Shown here: piece after piece, positions 1-10,740 of the stretch
Layout: the number at the start of each line of letters is the position of its first letter
Position numbering within the stretch: position 1 is the first letter of the stretch
Assembly: GCA_027596035.1 (NCBI GenBank)
Contig: JADGJA010000391.1
Location: 1-20,161, forward strand
Source: Thoreauomyces humboldtii
Lineage: Eukaryota; Chytridiomycota; Chytridiomycetes; Spizellomycetales; Powellomycetaceae
Reading direction: 5' to 3'
Length of the DNA: 20,161 bases
Notes under the pieces: generated by a model
Databases searched by the model: none
Seen by the model: only the letters and a program-made list of their open reading frames with translations
Told to the model about the DNA's origin: nothing
Made by a program: the position numbers and the translations under genes

Positions 1-388
1 CCCCGCCACCGGCCCGTGCCCCCCGGGGCCCGTTTTGGGCACCCTTGTGTAGGGGTGGCGGTGGGGGAGGCGGCCACCCGAGCGGCGGGTGGAGGGGAGG
101 AAGGGGGATGTGGAGGAGATGGAGGTTCGCGAAGACGGAAAGGGGGAGCGTGACCTATAGACCAAGAGAATAGTAAGAGTTTCCATGGTGTCAAGAATCT
201 ATTAGGAGGGCGCACCCGTTGAAGCCAAAAAGAGGGAATCAAGAAAAACGGTGTGCGCAAAAGCAAGGGAGGAGCCCCTCCAGGGTATGGTACAGGGATA
301 AATAAAAGAGAGAAAAGACGGGAACCGCACTAAATCCAGTGGGCCCATCTCATCGCGACGATAGGGATCTATGTCTCAGCGTCCGAGA
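1..388. other. GC-rich 3' flank, no gene seen
   Basis: This stretch lies downstream of the stop codon of the minus-strand kinase gene. The first 110 bases are very rich in G and C, with long C and G runs and a short palindrome around 19-30. The rest is purine-rich on the plus strand. I see no convincing open frame, RNA gene or repeat. It probably holds the kinase 3' UTR and terminator region. Confidence 0.5.
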
Positions 389-3300
389 CTACCCATTGAT
401 GGGAACCTCCCCTATGCTCCCATCAGCATCGCTAGCGACCAACTTCAGCAAGGCAGCAAAGAGCTGCTTCCTGTCGTAAGGTTTCCGCATGTATCCTGAC
501 ATTCCAGCATCCATGGCTCGATCCCTCGACTCGTCTCGAGCGTTTCCCGAGAGACCAAGGATGGGAACGTGGTGGACGTTGGCGGCCGTCTCGCGAGCTC
601 GGATGATTCGGGTGGCTTCGAGACCTCCCATGAGCGGCATCTCGATGTCCATGATGATCACGTCGAAATGTTCGGCTCCCGAAATGTCGACGGCCTCGAT
701 GCCGTTGTTGGCGACCACGTACGAGAAGCCGACGATCTCGAGCTGACGTTGGAGGACGCGTTGATTCACTATGTTGTCTTCGACAACTGGTGGAGTTTTG
801 GATAGCGTCAGCACAAATTATGGAGGCCCTGTAACTGAATGGAACCAAACGCACCTAGTAGCCGAACGTTGGAAGGCTGGACCTCGGGCTTGGGAACCAC
901 ATCGGGTGACGGCAGTGCACCGTTCGGGGTGAGCAGTGCGGGCGCAATGGACGGGGCGTGAACCCGTCGCCGAGCGCACACCACTTCCGCTCGAAACTCC
1001 GTACCCTTGCCTCGCGTACTCGAAACAGATATCGTGCCGTCCATATACTCGACGAGCTCCTTGCAGATGAAGAGACCGAGACCGGATCCGCCATACTCTC
1101 TGAATAGGCGCCGAAAAAGGAAACAGCATCGTCAGAATGGGTTTAACCTAGGTGAGAGACAAGAATTAAGCGAGAAGAACATACTTGTAGGTTTTGCCAT
1201 TGGCCTGCGAAAATCTCTGGAAGAGCGCAGTCTGCTCCTCGGGCGTCATCCCGATTCCCGTGTCGCGGACCGATATTGCCAGTCGCGCCGCCGGATTGAG
1301 GGAAAGTGGTGGGCTTGGCTTTGAGTGGGAGCCCAAGGTTGCGGGTCCCAATGTCGGTGGCGTCTCTTGATCCCGAAGCTCCATCACCACCTCGATAAGC
1401 TTTGTCGGTGCCTTTTCCGTAAATTTCATGGCATTCTGTAAAGTACCAGATATCATTTCGTTCTTCAGCATGCTGCACGGTTATATAGACAAGGTCTCGA
1501 AAAGTCGCAACTGACCGAAAGAAGGTTGAACACGACCTGAGACAACCTGTCCGCATCGATGAAAACCGAGTCCGGGATTGGTGGCACGCTATCCGCGCCA
1601 CCAAAGAGAATGGTAGTCCCGTCGGTGAGTTTAATGAGAGCGACGAGCTTGACGCCCTTCTTCGCGCTCTCAGCACGGAACATGCGGACCACCCGAGCGA
1701 GCACGTCGGCGGGATCGCACCAGACAGGGTTGAGCATGATGCGCTTGCTTCGCAATTTAGACAGGTTCAGCACATCGTCTGTGATGACCTTGGAAGATAA
1801 GGACGATGTCAGCAAAAAAGCTATTGTTTCACAAGAGAAAACGGTTTCAAGCTCACCTGCTGATGCCGAGCGCACATCTGGATGGCCTCGATGGCCTCGA
1901 CATCTTGCCGTAGTAGGAGTTCCGGCAGATCGGCGCGGGGAGCGGTCGCGGGGGTGAAGATCTCCATGGGCATACCAGACTCGGGTTCTTGCCCTGGCGC
2001 GTCCTTGAGATAGCGGGAGAGAAGCGGGTAAAACAGTTTGCGCTGATCCGTCGCGTCTTTGAGGAGATCGGCGTTGTTGATGATGCCTGCAATGCAATGC
2101 AGCGGAGCATAAGTAAGAAGATCCTAAGTCGTTGGGACTCTCTGAAGGCGCTGGAAATGCTCACCATTAAGTGGATTGCGGATCTCGTGACAGATCTGTC
2201 CAAGCATGAGTTAGGACCTCCCCGAGCCTAAGAAGCAACGCCGTTCCATACCATGTCGATGAACGTCTCTTGATGCCTTCGGTTCTCATCAGCTTCGTTG
2301 GCCCTCGCCCGTTCCTCCTCCGTCTTCCGTTCTAACATTGCCACGCGTTCCTCCTGCATCCTCCTCGTCTCCGTAACATCGACGATGGCGGTAAACCATA
2401 CGGCGTTCGTGTTCACCTGAGGCAGCGGAGCGTTATGGGTAATGACAAACTTGACCATCCCATCGGGTATGACGATCCTGGTCTCCAAGGAAAAGGCTGC
2501 CGGATTGCGTTGCTTTAGGGCAAGCATCTGAGTAGCGACCATTTCGACATCGTCAGGGTGGACTCTTGACATCCACTGATCGGCGTCCTCAACCGACAGA
2601 CCCATGATGTCGATCCAAGTTTGGTTGACAAAGGAAACAACCCCGTCGCTTTCGAGACGAGAGATGCCGACAGGTGCCATATTGCAGAGCAGGTGGAACT
2701 CCGATTCTCGCGCCATGAGGGCGGCCTCCAAGTTGTTTCGCAGACGTCCGAGCTCGAGATGGGTGTGCACGCGGGCCATCAGTTCTTTGCGAGAAAAAGG
2801 TTTGACGAGACTTTTGGAAAGTGAAAGGTTATCAGTATTCCGTGGTATAGTAAGGTGGCAGTCCGAGAACGTACTAGTCATCTGCGCCGTATTCCAACCC
2901 CTCAACCCGCGCTTCTTCGCCTGCGCGCGCAGAAAGCAAGATAACGGGGATGTATTTGAGATCTGGGTCCTGCCGTATCGCAGCAATAAGCTGTATGCCG
3001 CTCATCCCTGGCATCATCCAATCACTAGAAATAGTAACACGTCAGCCCCAACCGGTAGAGTCATCTGCAGTTTTCTTTTATCTACCTGACAATCAGGTCC
3101 GGTATCAGCTCCTTTGCCACTCGATACGCTTCTTCTCCATCGTTGACCACAGTCACATCGTAGTGGGTTTCTAAGAGCCTGGCCACATATTCCCGCATGT
3201 CGGCGTTGTCTGAAGTCCGGGACAGAAGCAGAGATAAGTATCCGGATATAACAGATTTCAGTCTCCAAAGCTCCTACCATCTGCCAACAGGATCCGATAA

Positions 3301-6300
3301 GATTTGAGTCCTTTCGACGGAATCATACCCACATCCGAGTCTGACTCCGATGAGGGACTCTTCGAGGGACGAGTGCCCGCATCGCTCCATCTCAGAGCTT
3401 CGGCCAAGAAACCCGCAATCCGTATATCGCGGTTCCCTTGCGGCGTGACAACATCCTCTGCAGCCACCACCGCATCCTTTGGGAGGTGAGAACTTCCAGC
3501 GGGTATCTCAACAATCATGGTTGTCCCCAATCCCGGTTCCGACTCTGCCCACGCCTTTCCGCCGTGTATTTGCACGAGTTCCATCGCGAGTGCGAGTCCG
3601 ATTCCGCTTCCTTCGTGTGATCGTCCCGCACATCCTTCGACCCGGTAAAACCTTTCAAAGAGCTTCTTGACCGCCACGGCTGGTATCCCACATCCGGTAT
3701 CCTCGACAGAGAGGCGGAGCACGCCTTCATCGAGTGGTCCAGACGATCCAGGCACTTTGCAGAGTCGGAGTACGATTTTACCCGAAAGGGTAAACTTGTA
3801 AGCGTTGCTGAGTAGATTGCATACGATCTTGTCCCACATGGCGGCATCCACGTAAGCCAGCAAGGGTCCTGACCCGACGTCGACCACGAACTCCAGTCCT
3901 CCCTTTTCTATGGCCGATCGAAACATGCTGGCGGCGTCCGCGGTCAGCGTACCCACGTCGCTCTGCACGTACTGGGCGGAGGTCCGACCGGATTCAAGAC
4001 CTGCAAAGTCTAGGATGGTGTTGACGAGCTTGAGAAGACGGAGAGTGGCGCGATTCATGACATCCAGCTGTTCCCGCACAACGCGAGAAAGACCGGGAGC
4101 TCCGAGAAGATCCGCAAGGGGACCGAGCATGAGTGTCAGTGGAGTCCGGAACTCTATGAACGGCAAGCAAATGTTAGCGCGATTAGGGATGTAAACATAA
4201 TCAACATCATGCTAACCATGCGAGACATTAGCAAAAAACTCCGTCTTCGCCTTATCCAACTGTTGAAAGCCGTGCTCCGTTAGAACCAATCGCTTTATGG
4301 TCTGTCATATGATGTATCATACCGTGGCAAGTTGCTCGGCACGCTGCTTCTCCTGCTCATATGCTCGTGCCTGCTGGATACCGGACGCCAGCTGCATCCG
4401 TATCAGCTCGCAAAACTCTCTGCCAAAACCCAAGGTTTCAGAAAGCGCAAGCATCATACTGTAGCAAAGCACACGGTCATACCTGTACGGTCCGTCCAAA
4501 CGTTTGCGGGGATTAAGTCCCATCACCATCACTCCCAGCACTGGGTCTTTCTCCGATTGTCGAATTCCAAAGACACATGCGTGATCGGGTCTGGCGTCCT
4601 CCCAGGTGCCACCTGCGAGGCATGAGTGACAACTAAATGTAGATCACGCAGTAGAAAAGCGTCCGTACCACTGGCGTCCGCCCAAATCGATCCGACCGGC
4701 ATGTGGTGGATTCCCCAGGATGACACCGCCTCCGACATGGGCCAAATGGAGTCAACTGTCGAATCCGCCAGTCCGATCTCCGAGGGCATAGAAGCATGCG
4801 GGTCGGGCAACCCGGATGCTCCCTTCAAGATGAGCTTTGTAATTGCAATTTTGAAAACGCATCAGGGTTGTTTTCCAAATCGGATGAATTCGGAAGGGAT
4901 GCTGGCACGTACCATGTTGCTTTTGACATCCAAGATGTAAATTAGACACACGGGTACGTCCGGGCAGTCCTTGGCGAGAAGTGCTGTTGCGACCCGTATC
5001 GCCTCATCTACGAGGGAACACTTTGACATTTGTGTGCTGAGCGTATGCAGACATCGCACTCGGCGCTGCGTGAGAATGTTTGCCGTGGTTTCGATGACCT
5101 AGAGGGTGATGACCGTCAGCCATTGCCACATTAAGGAGACGACGACAGGAATGAAGGAAAGGAAAGTGCACAAACCGCCGTGAGGGCCCCGCCTATTTCG
5201 CCCGCAGCGTTTAAAACCGGAGAGTAGCTCCAGGTGAAGTATGCCCTGAAAGAACAAGGATCAAAATCAAAGCAAACTTTTGCCTTACGCTTACTCTCTC
5301 CGAACGTACTCTGCAGAAACATTGGGGTGTGAGAATTATGTAGTCAAAATGAGTGCGGAACGAGTGTCTCTCCCACCTTCTAGATATCCATATCGGGAAA
5401 GCAAGAGTAAGTGATCTTCGGCTAACACCACCTGATTCGTGCAAGCGCGGTCTAATTCGCCACCGATGAAGTCCCAAATCTCGCCCCAACATACCCTGGC
5501 TGGCATCCCAATTGCAGCAGGGTGTTTATCTCCGAGCATGGGTATATACCTGACAATCAGCAATTTTTCCCCCATGTCAATCAAAATCGTTCGGTTCAGC
5601 AGATAGCATGATTTCCTACCCATCATTGTAGAAAAGGAATCGCTCCGGACCCCAAAACATGACGCAAGGAAATCCCGAGTTGAGTAACCAGAAAGTATTG
5701 GACACCAGGGCTGTATCCCACGTGTGCATCGGTCCCAAGGCTGTGCTTGCCCAGTCGTACTCGGCTATCGTGCGATGCATAATGGTGTTGCCTGCTAGAG
5801 ACTTCCAGATGTCGTTCGAAAGTAAGGGCATCGGCACGCGGATGTCTGGTATTATGGGATCGTCCATAAGATGGACTGAATCCAGATTCGGAATCAACCC
5901 CGTCGACGGGTCTCTCGTCCAAGAATGCGCGAGCTGTAAGCCCGTCGTGGACGTAGCGATCCCCAGCCGTGGAGTCGCGTCCAGGCGGAGTCCCTCGACG
6001 AACATGATACCGAGTGTCGCCTCATCAGGCCACCAGACCAGCACAACGGGAGACCACTTTCCTTCCTTGTCGCAGTACGCCCCCTGCCATCGTGTGGGAG
6101 GTGTAGCGCCGGGCGCCTCTTCCATGGGCTGCAGATCATCTACGCTGAGGTGTTCTGCGTTGATGAGGTCGATAAGTCGAGCACAATCTTCCTTCGCGAG
6201 CGCCGCGAGGGGATCAGCGGGAAAAGTTTCGGGCGGAGGGTGGTCGTACGAATTTCGACATAGAAGCGTCGGCGCCTGGTCGGCAAAGAGAAAGTGCCAT

Positions 6301-6371
6301 CGTGCTGCAAACAGGTAACTCTCCTGCGAACTCGCAAAGTTATGGTTGCAACGCGGACATATGAGCGGCAT
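389..6371 (-). CDS. Double hybrid histidine kinase (PAS-GAF-HK-REC-PAS-HK-REC)
   Basis: Predicted sensor kinase feeding a fungal His-Asp phosphorelay (normally via an HPt protein to MAPK or response-regulator outputs). Exons read on the minus strand: 6371-5620, 5549-5377, 5310-5295, 5245-5176, 5098-4913, 4834-4669, 4612-4323, 4259-4217, 4153-3278, 3209-3086, 3024-2875, 2810-2252, 2195-2165, 2086-1857, 1788-1516, 1435-1185, 1099-855, 786-389. They sum to 4,833 nt, or 1,610 residues. Order: N-terminal region of about 210 residues of unknown type with a CPRC motif near residue 5; PAS with the [13 protein letters not shown] start motif (about 210-350); GAF (about 365-540); HisKA 1 with [12 protein letters not shown] (His about 565); HATPase 1 with [17 protein letters not shown] and GSGIGLA; REC 1 with SDWMMPGM (Asp about 900) and LVKPF (Lys about 952); PAS 2 (about 985-1105); HisKA 2 with [11 protein letters not shown] (His about 1138); HATPase 2 with DTGIGM and GGSGLGL; REC 2 with MDIEMP (Asp about 1525) and RKPY (Lys about 1580). 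All phosphotransfer residues are present. No transmembrane segment is apparent, so it is probably cytosolic. An in-frame TGA lies eight codons upstream of the chosen ATG. Cryptococcus Tco2 is a known fungal example of two kinase-receiver modules in one protein. The domain calls are firm; the 16-nt exon at 5295-5310 is the least certain. Confidence 0.9.
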
Positions 6372-7722
6372 CGCGACGGAACGCGTCGATCACTCGTCAG
6401 GTCGACAAAGATCTCGTCTCTCCTCTTGAAATAGCAGGGACCAGGGAAAAAGGAGCCCGTCACGGGGTAACGGGCCAGTGGCAACTATCTTCTCGCAGGA
6501 TGTTCAGAGAATGTGTCGAAACGCAGCGCCGACCACCACCGGACGGCGAGACACGTGGAGCGAGATGGCGAGGCAAACTAGAATTATGCGAGATGACCGC
6601 TCCGGGACGCTCCTGTCAGGTTAAAGTATTGCAGGTAATTTGATTGGGTGGGAGGATGGGATTGGGATGAGGAAATGTCGAAATATCCAGGAAAGGCCAG
6701 ACCTCTGACAGAGGACGGTACGTTTGGTTTCCACTTTTCAGACTCCCGGCAACCCACGTACCACAGACGAGCCTGGTGTCACACACTCGACCACGGACCA
6801 CGGAGAAATGGCGGCCCTACCATTGCAGCAACGCCACGGGCGGGTCGGGTCGCATGCCGCATGTGTACCCTGGTAATCTACCGTGCGCACCCAAGGTCAC
6901 CAAACGATCTCCCAATTTCCCATGCGGTACCGAAGACTATGATACCGACGTTAACTTTGATGTAGAAGTGCATTTCAGTAACATTAACATGTTCATGCAA
7001 ACGTTGCCAGCTGCAGCCAGAACCGAGCTCTGGCCATTTTCCCACGCCAGTTATCTTTGGGTGGTTCTGTGACCCAAAGGTACTGAACTTTGGCTTGTGT
7101 ACGTCAGAGACTGGAAGATGTCCCTGCAGATCGATCGGCCCGCCCCCGAAGCCCTAACCCTCGAAACCTTGAAATCACATCCATCTCGGAACTTTTCACT
7201 CCTCCCCGGACTCCTCCTCCATTTGCATGGGCGGACCGCGGTCGACGTGATGCTTAGGAAAAGCGAACTACTGTACGTCTTCTGAACAACTTCTTTATGG
7301 GAGCTCGGTGCGAGCTTGCGAGACCCCCCGAAAGGACGTCTTGACGCCCCTTGATTGACTTTCGACACTGCGTAAAGCTGCCGGCGGCACAGCAACGGGT
7401 GGCTGGTACGTTGCATGTTCCGCGTGGTGTTGGGGAGCTTCCCGATTTGGCACAGACGCTCGCACCTCCTTTCTGAAACGGCACACGGTTCACACCCTCC
7501 TTTCCTGTGGCAGACATCTCCACTCTTTCCACAGAGTTCCACCCCATTGGAGTCTCTTCGTTTGTGATATCTGTTCGAGTTCTCTCTGGCCGGGGGTCCA
7601 GGGTGCAGACACCTCAATATCACCATCGCATAGATTCTTGTCACACACTTGCGCGCACACCAGAACGCTGAAAGCGTCACCTACTCTTACCGCAGAAATC
7701 CCATTCTCAACTTCCCGCAACT
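6372..7722. promoter_or_regulatory. Divergent intergenic region between kinase and P58IPK-like genes
   Basis: About 1.35 kb separates the start codons of two divergently transcribed genes, so it should carry both promoters. The 40 bases before 7723 are pyrimidine-rich, as is common just upstream of fungal start codons. CCAAT or ATTGG boxes occur, for example near 6642, 6912 and 7547. Two ACGT cores (TACGTCA at 7100-7106, GACGTG at 7244-7249) resemble bZIP sites, and the second resembles the core of unfolded-protein-response elements, but such short matches arise by chance. Open frames here have poor composition and no recognisable domain. Confidence 0.5.
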
Positions 7723-9381
7723 ATGCGTAGTCCACTTTCTCTGCTCTCGGGCCTGGTGGTCTGTCTCCTGGTCCTGGCAACAGTGGAAGCGTCCGTCGCC
7801 ACCACAAAGTCGCTCCTGGACGACGCCAAAGCACATCTCGCTGCAGGTCGTCACAACGAAGCCCTCGATAGCTTCGACGCTGCCCTTGGTCAGGATCCAG
7901 CAAACTATTTGACCTACTTTCGTCGGGCGACCGTCTACCTGTCGCTCGGTCGCATTAGCTCGGCCGTCAAGGACTTTGACAAGGTCCTCTCCATCCGTCC
8001 CAGTCACCACCCGGCTCTCCTCCAAAGAGCAAAGCTTCTGGCTAGGCAGGGCAGCATGGATGCCGCCGTCATCGACCTGACTCAATACGTATCTCTCGCC
8101 GCAACGGACGTCGAAGCAAAGGAGCTTCTAGCAGCCTACCAGGACGCCGGCGTCCAGGCCGTCGAAGGCGAGCGTCTCGCCGCAGCAGGGCAGCATGAGG
8201 CCGCCATCCCGCACCTCACCGTAGCCCTACAATCCATGACTCACGCCATCCCACTTCGAGCCCTCAGAGCACAGTGCTATCTGTCCACTAACGAGAAGGA
8301 GATGGCCATCGCGGATCTCACCAGGATCACAAAGATCGAGCCCGACAACACGGCCATCCTCATGCAGCTCGCTCGCCTCCATCTCGAGATCGGAGAGCTG
8401 GACGGTGCGCTCGCCGACGTCAAGGAGTGTCTTCGTCTCGACCTGGATCACAAGGAATGCAAGAAGACGTTCCGGACCGTCAAGAAGCTCGACAAGGCCA
8501 TCAAGGCCGCCGAGGAGGCTTTGAACAAACGGAGGTACAAGACTGCGGTGGACAAGCTGAAGGTCGGAGAACCTTCCGTCATATCCCAGGTCGAAGCTCT
8601 TGGCCCCCAGGCGACCGGACTCGTTCAGCACGTTTATGGGATCATGTGCCAGGCGTACGGGGAAAACAAGGACAACAAGAATGTTTTGACGTGGTGCGGA
8701 AAGGTCATCGATCTGAACGGCGAGAACGTGGATGCTCTCGTGTATCGCGCGGAAGCCAAACTGGCTATGGAGGAATACGAAGACGGTGAGTCTCTTCTGA
8801 CATGATTATTTCAAGCCCACAACCTAACATTCCTGTCTCAACCCAGCCATGAGGGACTTCCAGACGGCATCCCAGCACGGCAACTCGCAGCGCATCCAAC
8901 AGGGTCACTCAAAGGCACAACGACTCCACCAGCAGGCTTCGAAGAAGGACTACTACAAGATCCTAGGCGTGCCTCGGTCGGCCACGAAGCAGGAGATCAA
9001 AAAGGCGTACCGGAAGCTCGCACAGCAGTGGCACCCGGACAAGTACAGCGGCGATCTTCCCGCGGACGCCGTGGAAAAGAAGATGGGAGAGCTGAACGAA
9101 GCTTACCAGACTCTTAGCGACGACGCACTGAGAGCCAGGGTTGACAACGGGGAGGATCCCAACGTGAGTTCTTCGGAGGAACGACGTTTGTTTTGTCGTT
9201 TGTTTCGTCGTCGTAATGACGATGTCCCTTTCCGTTTTTTTTGCAGGACAACAATGCTCAGAACGGAGGTGGATTCCATCACCAGGGTGGTCATCCTTTC
9301 TTCCAGCAGGGTGGCGGTCACCCATTCTTCCAGCAGGGAGGTGGCGGGTCCCCCTTCGAGTTCAAGTTCAACTTCCAATAG
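7723..9381 (+). CDS. ER-lumen TPR/J-domain co-chaperone, P58IPK/DNAJC3 type
   Basis: Exons 7723-8785, 8847-9163 and 9247-9381 give 504 residues, the length of human DNAJC3. Residues 1-25 form a signal peptide (basic start, then a Leu/Val-rich core ending near VEASVA), so the protein should enter the ER. Residues about 27-350 are tandem TPR helices (for example the repeat starting [17 protein letters not shown]). A J domain spans about 388-455, with DYYKILGV and the HPD motif at 417-419 needed to stimulate Hsp70 ATPase. Known family members bind misfolded lumenal proteins through the TPRs and pass them to BiP. The tail is rich in Gly, Phe, Gln and His, with a near-duplicate HPFFQQGGG unit, and ends FEFKFNFQ without a KDEL-like retention signal. 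Both introns (61 and 83 bp) have GTGAG donors, the second with a T-tract and GCAG acceptor. The identification is strong. Confidence 0.93.
9292..9348 (+). repeat. Tandem near-repeat coding HPFFQQGGG twice
   Basis: Two adjacent copies of about 27-30 bases near the 3' end of the P58IPK-like gene encode the same nine-residue Gly/Phe/Gln unit, with silent differences between copies. It probably arose by slippage or local duplication and extends the G/F-rich tail. Confidence 0.7.
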
Positions 9382-9725
9382 AGTCCTGGCAGAGTTTTGG
9401 GGGTCTTCCCACCCACTCTTTTTATTTTTCGTCCCGGCTTCTTTGGCAAATATGGTGAATAAAGCTTGGTCTTCGAAACATTACTCTGCTTTCGCATCGG
9501 CTACGCCATTTTCCCAAGTCTCCTGTCCCAATGAGCAGATCCAGGGAGACGTGACAATCGGTACCATGGAATCGTCGTGATACCAAGGGCATGTGTGGGT
9601 GGTACCGGTAACGGATGTGTCACCAAGGACATCACCGTTTCTGACGGTTTCGCTCGAAAGACTACCCGTTGGCGCATTCACCATTCCGAACTGCCCACCT
9701 CTTTGCAAGCACTACTGTATATCCG
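9382..9725. other. Intergenic: P58IPK-like 3' UTR and Atg101 promoter
   Basis: About 345 bp between two genes on the plus strand. It contains the AATAAA signal near its left end and otherwise no convincing frame or RNA gene. It should also hold the Atg101 promoter. The proposed Atg101 start codon at 9726 is tentative, so the right border may move. Confidence 0.4.
9458..9463 (+). terminator. Probable polyadenylation signal (AATAAA)
   Basis: A perfect AATAAA hexamer lies 77 bases after the stop codon of the P58IPK-like gene, preceded by a T-rich stretch. Spacing and sequence fit a cleavage/polyadenylation signal. The actual cleavage site cannot be seen. Confidence 0.5.
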
Positions 9726-10740
9726 ATGGCTCCAGATCCTCCAAACGGTCTGCTTGAAAGTATGGTCACACGTCGGAAAGCTTAGCCGAGCTCATATTAT
9801 TGCCGTCGTTCGTAGTCATTCCGGTGAATCTGACCGTTGATCGATATTACCTCCCCGCTGTCTTGAAAGGTCAGAGCACTTGTTCGTGAGGCCAACTATC
9901 AACCGCATCTCGGATCCTCACATTGTGGCCTTTTCAACATATTAGCGTTACTTCATTCCATACTTCTACACCGTCGATTCACGTCAGAACGGCCTGTCGA
10001 CGTGGACATCGATCCTCTCAATGTTACATATGTAACCATGGGCTTTCCATTTCATCAGAGGAGGCAGGCGTAGATGGCACTCCTGACCTTTTATTTTACA
10101 GGCACGTCTGGAAGCAGTGGAGGTTGAGCGGACCGTGGAGGAGAAGGTCCGGATGTTCGAAAAGCTGGTGGATCCCACGACTGGACGGAGCAGAGGACAG
10201 GTGCGAGCGCGCGAATCGCTGCACGTCATCCAACGTCGGCAGGAAGCTGATCTTGGACCTGTCCTAGATCGCAATTCTGTTTTTCACGCGCCGGCCGAAG
10301 AAATCGTGGTTCACGACGTCTGAGGAGGAAGTGTGCTGGGAGGTACTGAATGCATGCTCTCGACGATTCTGGACCGATCCTGATCAAGTGTTATGTTGGC
10401 AGCAATGGGCGATGACGATATCCCTACGCGAAGCCAGATCGGAGCGAGACCAGCTCGCGTCGCGACGGTCTCTTCAAGCAGATCTCACAAAGACCTTGAT
10501 GTTCATCTCACAAGTGACGAACGAGCAGAAGGATCATATTCCGCCTATTCTCAACAATGATCCCTTTCCTTTTCAGGCGAGTAACTCAGCGTCACTGGAG
10601 GTTTGGGACATGTGTCTATCCGAAGCTAATTCAACCTGAATCTGGAATAGATCGTTGTTTCCCCGCAGTCGGATGCGACATGGGGATCCATGTTCAAACA
10701 GATGGTTAGCTCTGGCGGGCCATGGATGTCGACTAGTTGA
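9726..10740 (+). CDS. ATG101: Autophagy-related protein Atg101 (seven short exons)
   Basis: HORMA-fold subunit of the Atg1/ULK complex that stabilises Atg13 and helps start autophagosome formation in the cytosol. Exons: 9726-9747 (tentative), 9786-9869, 9946-10031, 10102-10200, 10268-10342, 10403-10576, 10651-10740; total 630 nt, 209 residues (human ATG101 has 218). Landmarks in order: LTVDRYYLPAVLKALLHSIL followed by LHRRF (family N-terminal strand and helix), VERTVEEKVRMFEKLV, FFTRRPKKSWFTTSEEEVCW with Trp 111 and Phe 112 in the position of the WF finger that recruits downstream factors, then EQKDHIPPI and NDPFPFQIVVSP near the C-terminus. Each exon joins in frame. The intron 10577-10650 uses a GC donor (CAG|GCGAGT). 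The first exon supplies MAPDPPN before a 38-bp intron, which is unusually short; the true start may lie elsewhere. Species with Atg101 generally lack the Atg29-Atg31 pair of budding yeast. Confidence 0.88.
10577..10650 (+). other. GC-AG intron in ATG101
   Basis: The donor reads CAG|GCGAGT, the classic form of the minor GC-AG class handled by the major spliceosome, and the acceptor is GGAATAG. Reading through instead would break the match with the Atg101 C-terminus, because the frame ends at TGA 10637 before the conserved IVVSP segment. The 74-bp length matches its neighbours. Confidence 0.75.

Noticed and set aside
1..120. G/C-rich runs as a G-quadruplex or rDNA fragment
   Set aside because: The runs are irregular and no rRNA sequence is recognisable; nothing beyond base composition supports a function.
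5659..6318. 219-codon plus-strand frame
   Set aside because: It lies wholly opposite the first kinase exon, whose PAS-type sequence is clearly the coding strand.
6648..7072. Overlapping plus-strand open frames of about 100 codons
   Set aside because: No domain, no supporting splice partners, and two frames overlap; they are probably chance frames in intergenic DNA.
7051..7680. 209-codon minus-strand open frame in the divergent intergenic region
   Set aside because: Composition is Arg/Ser/Cys-rich without any domain, it overlaps the expected promoter and 5' UTR of the P58IPK-like gene, and codon endings show no coding bias.
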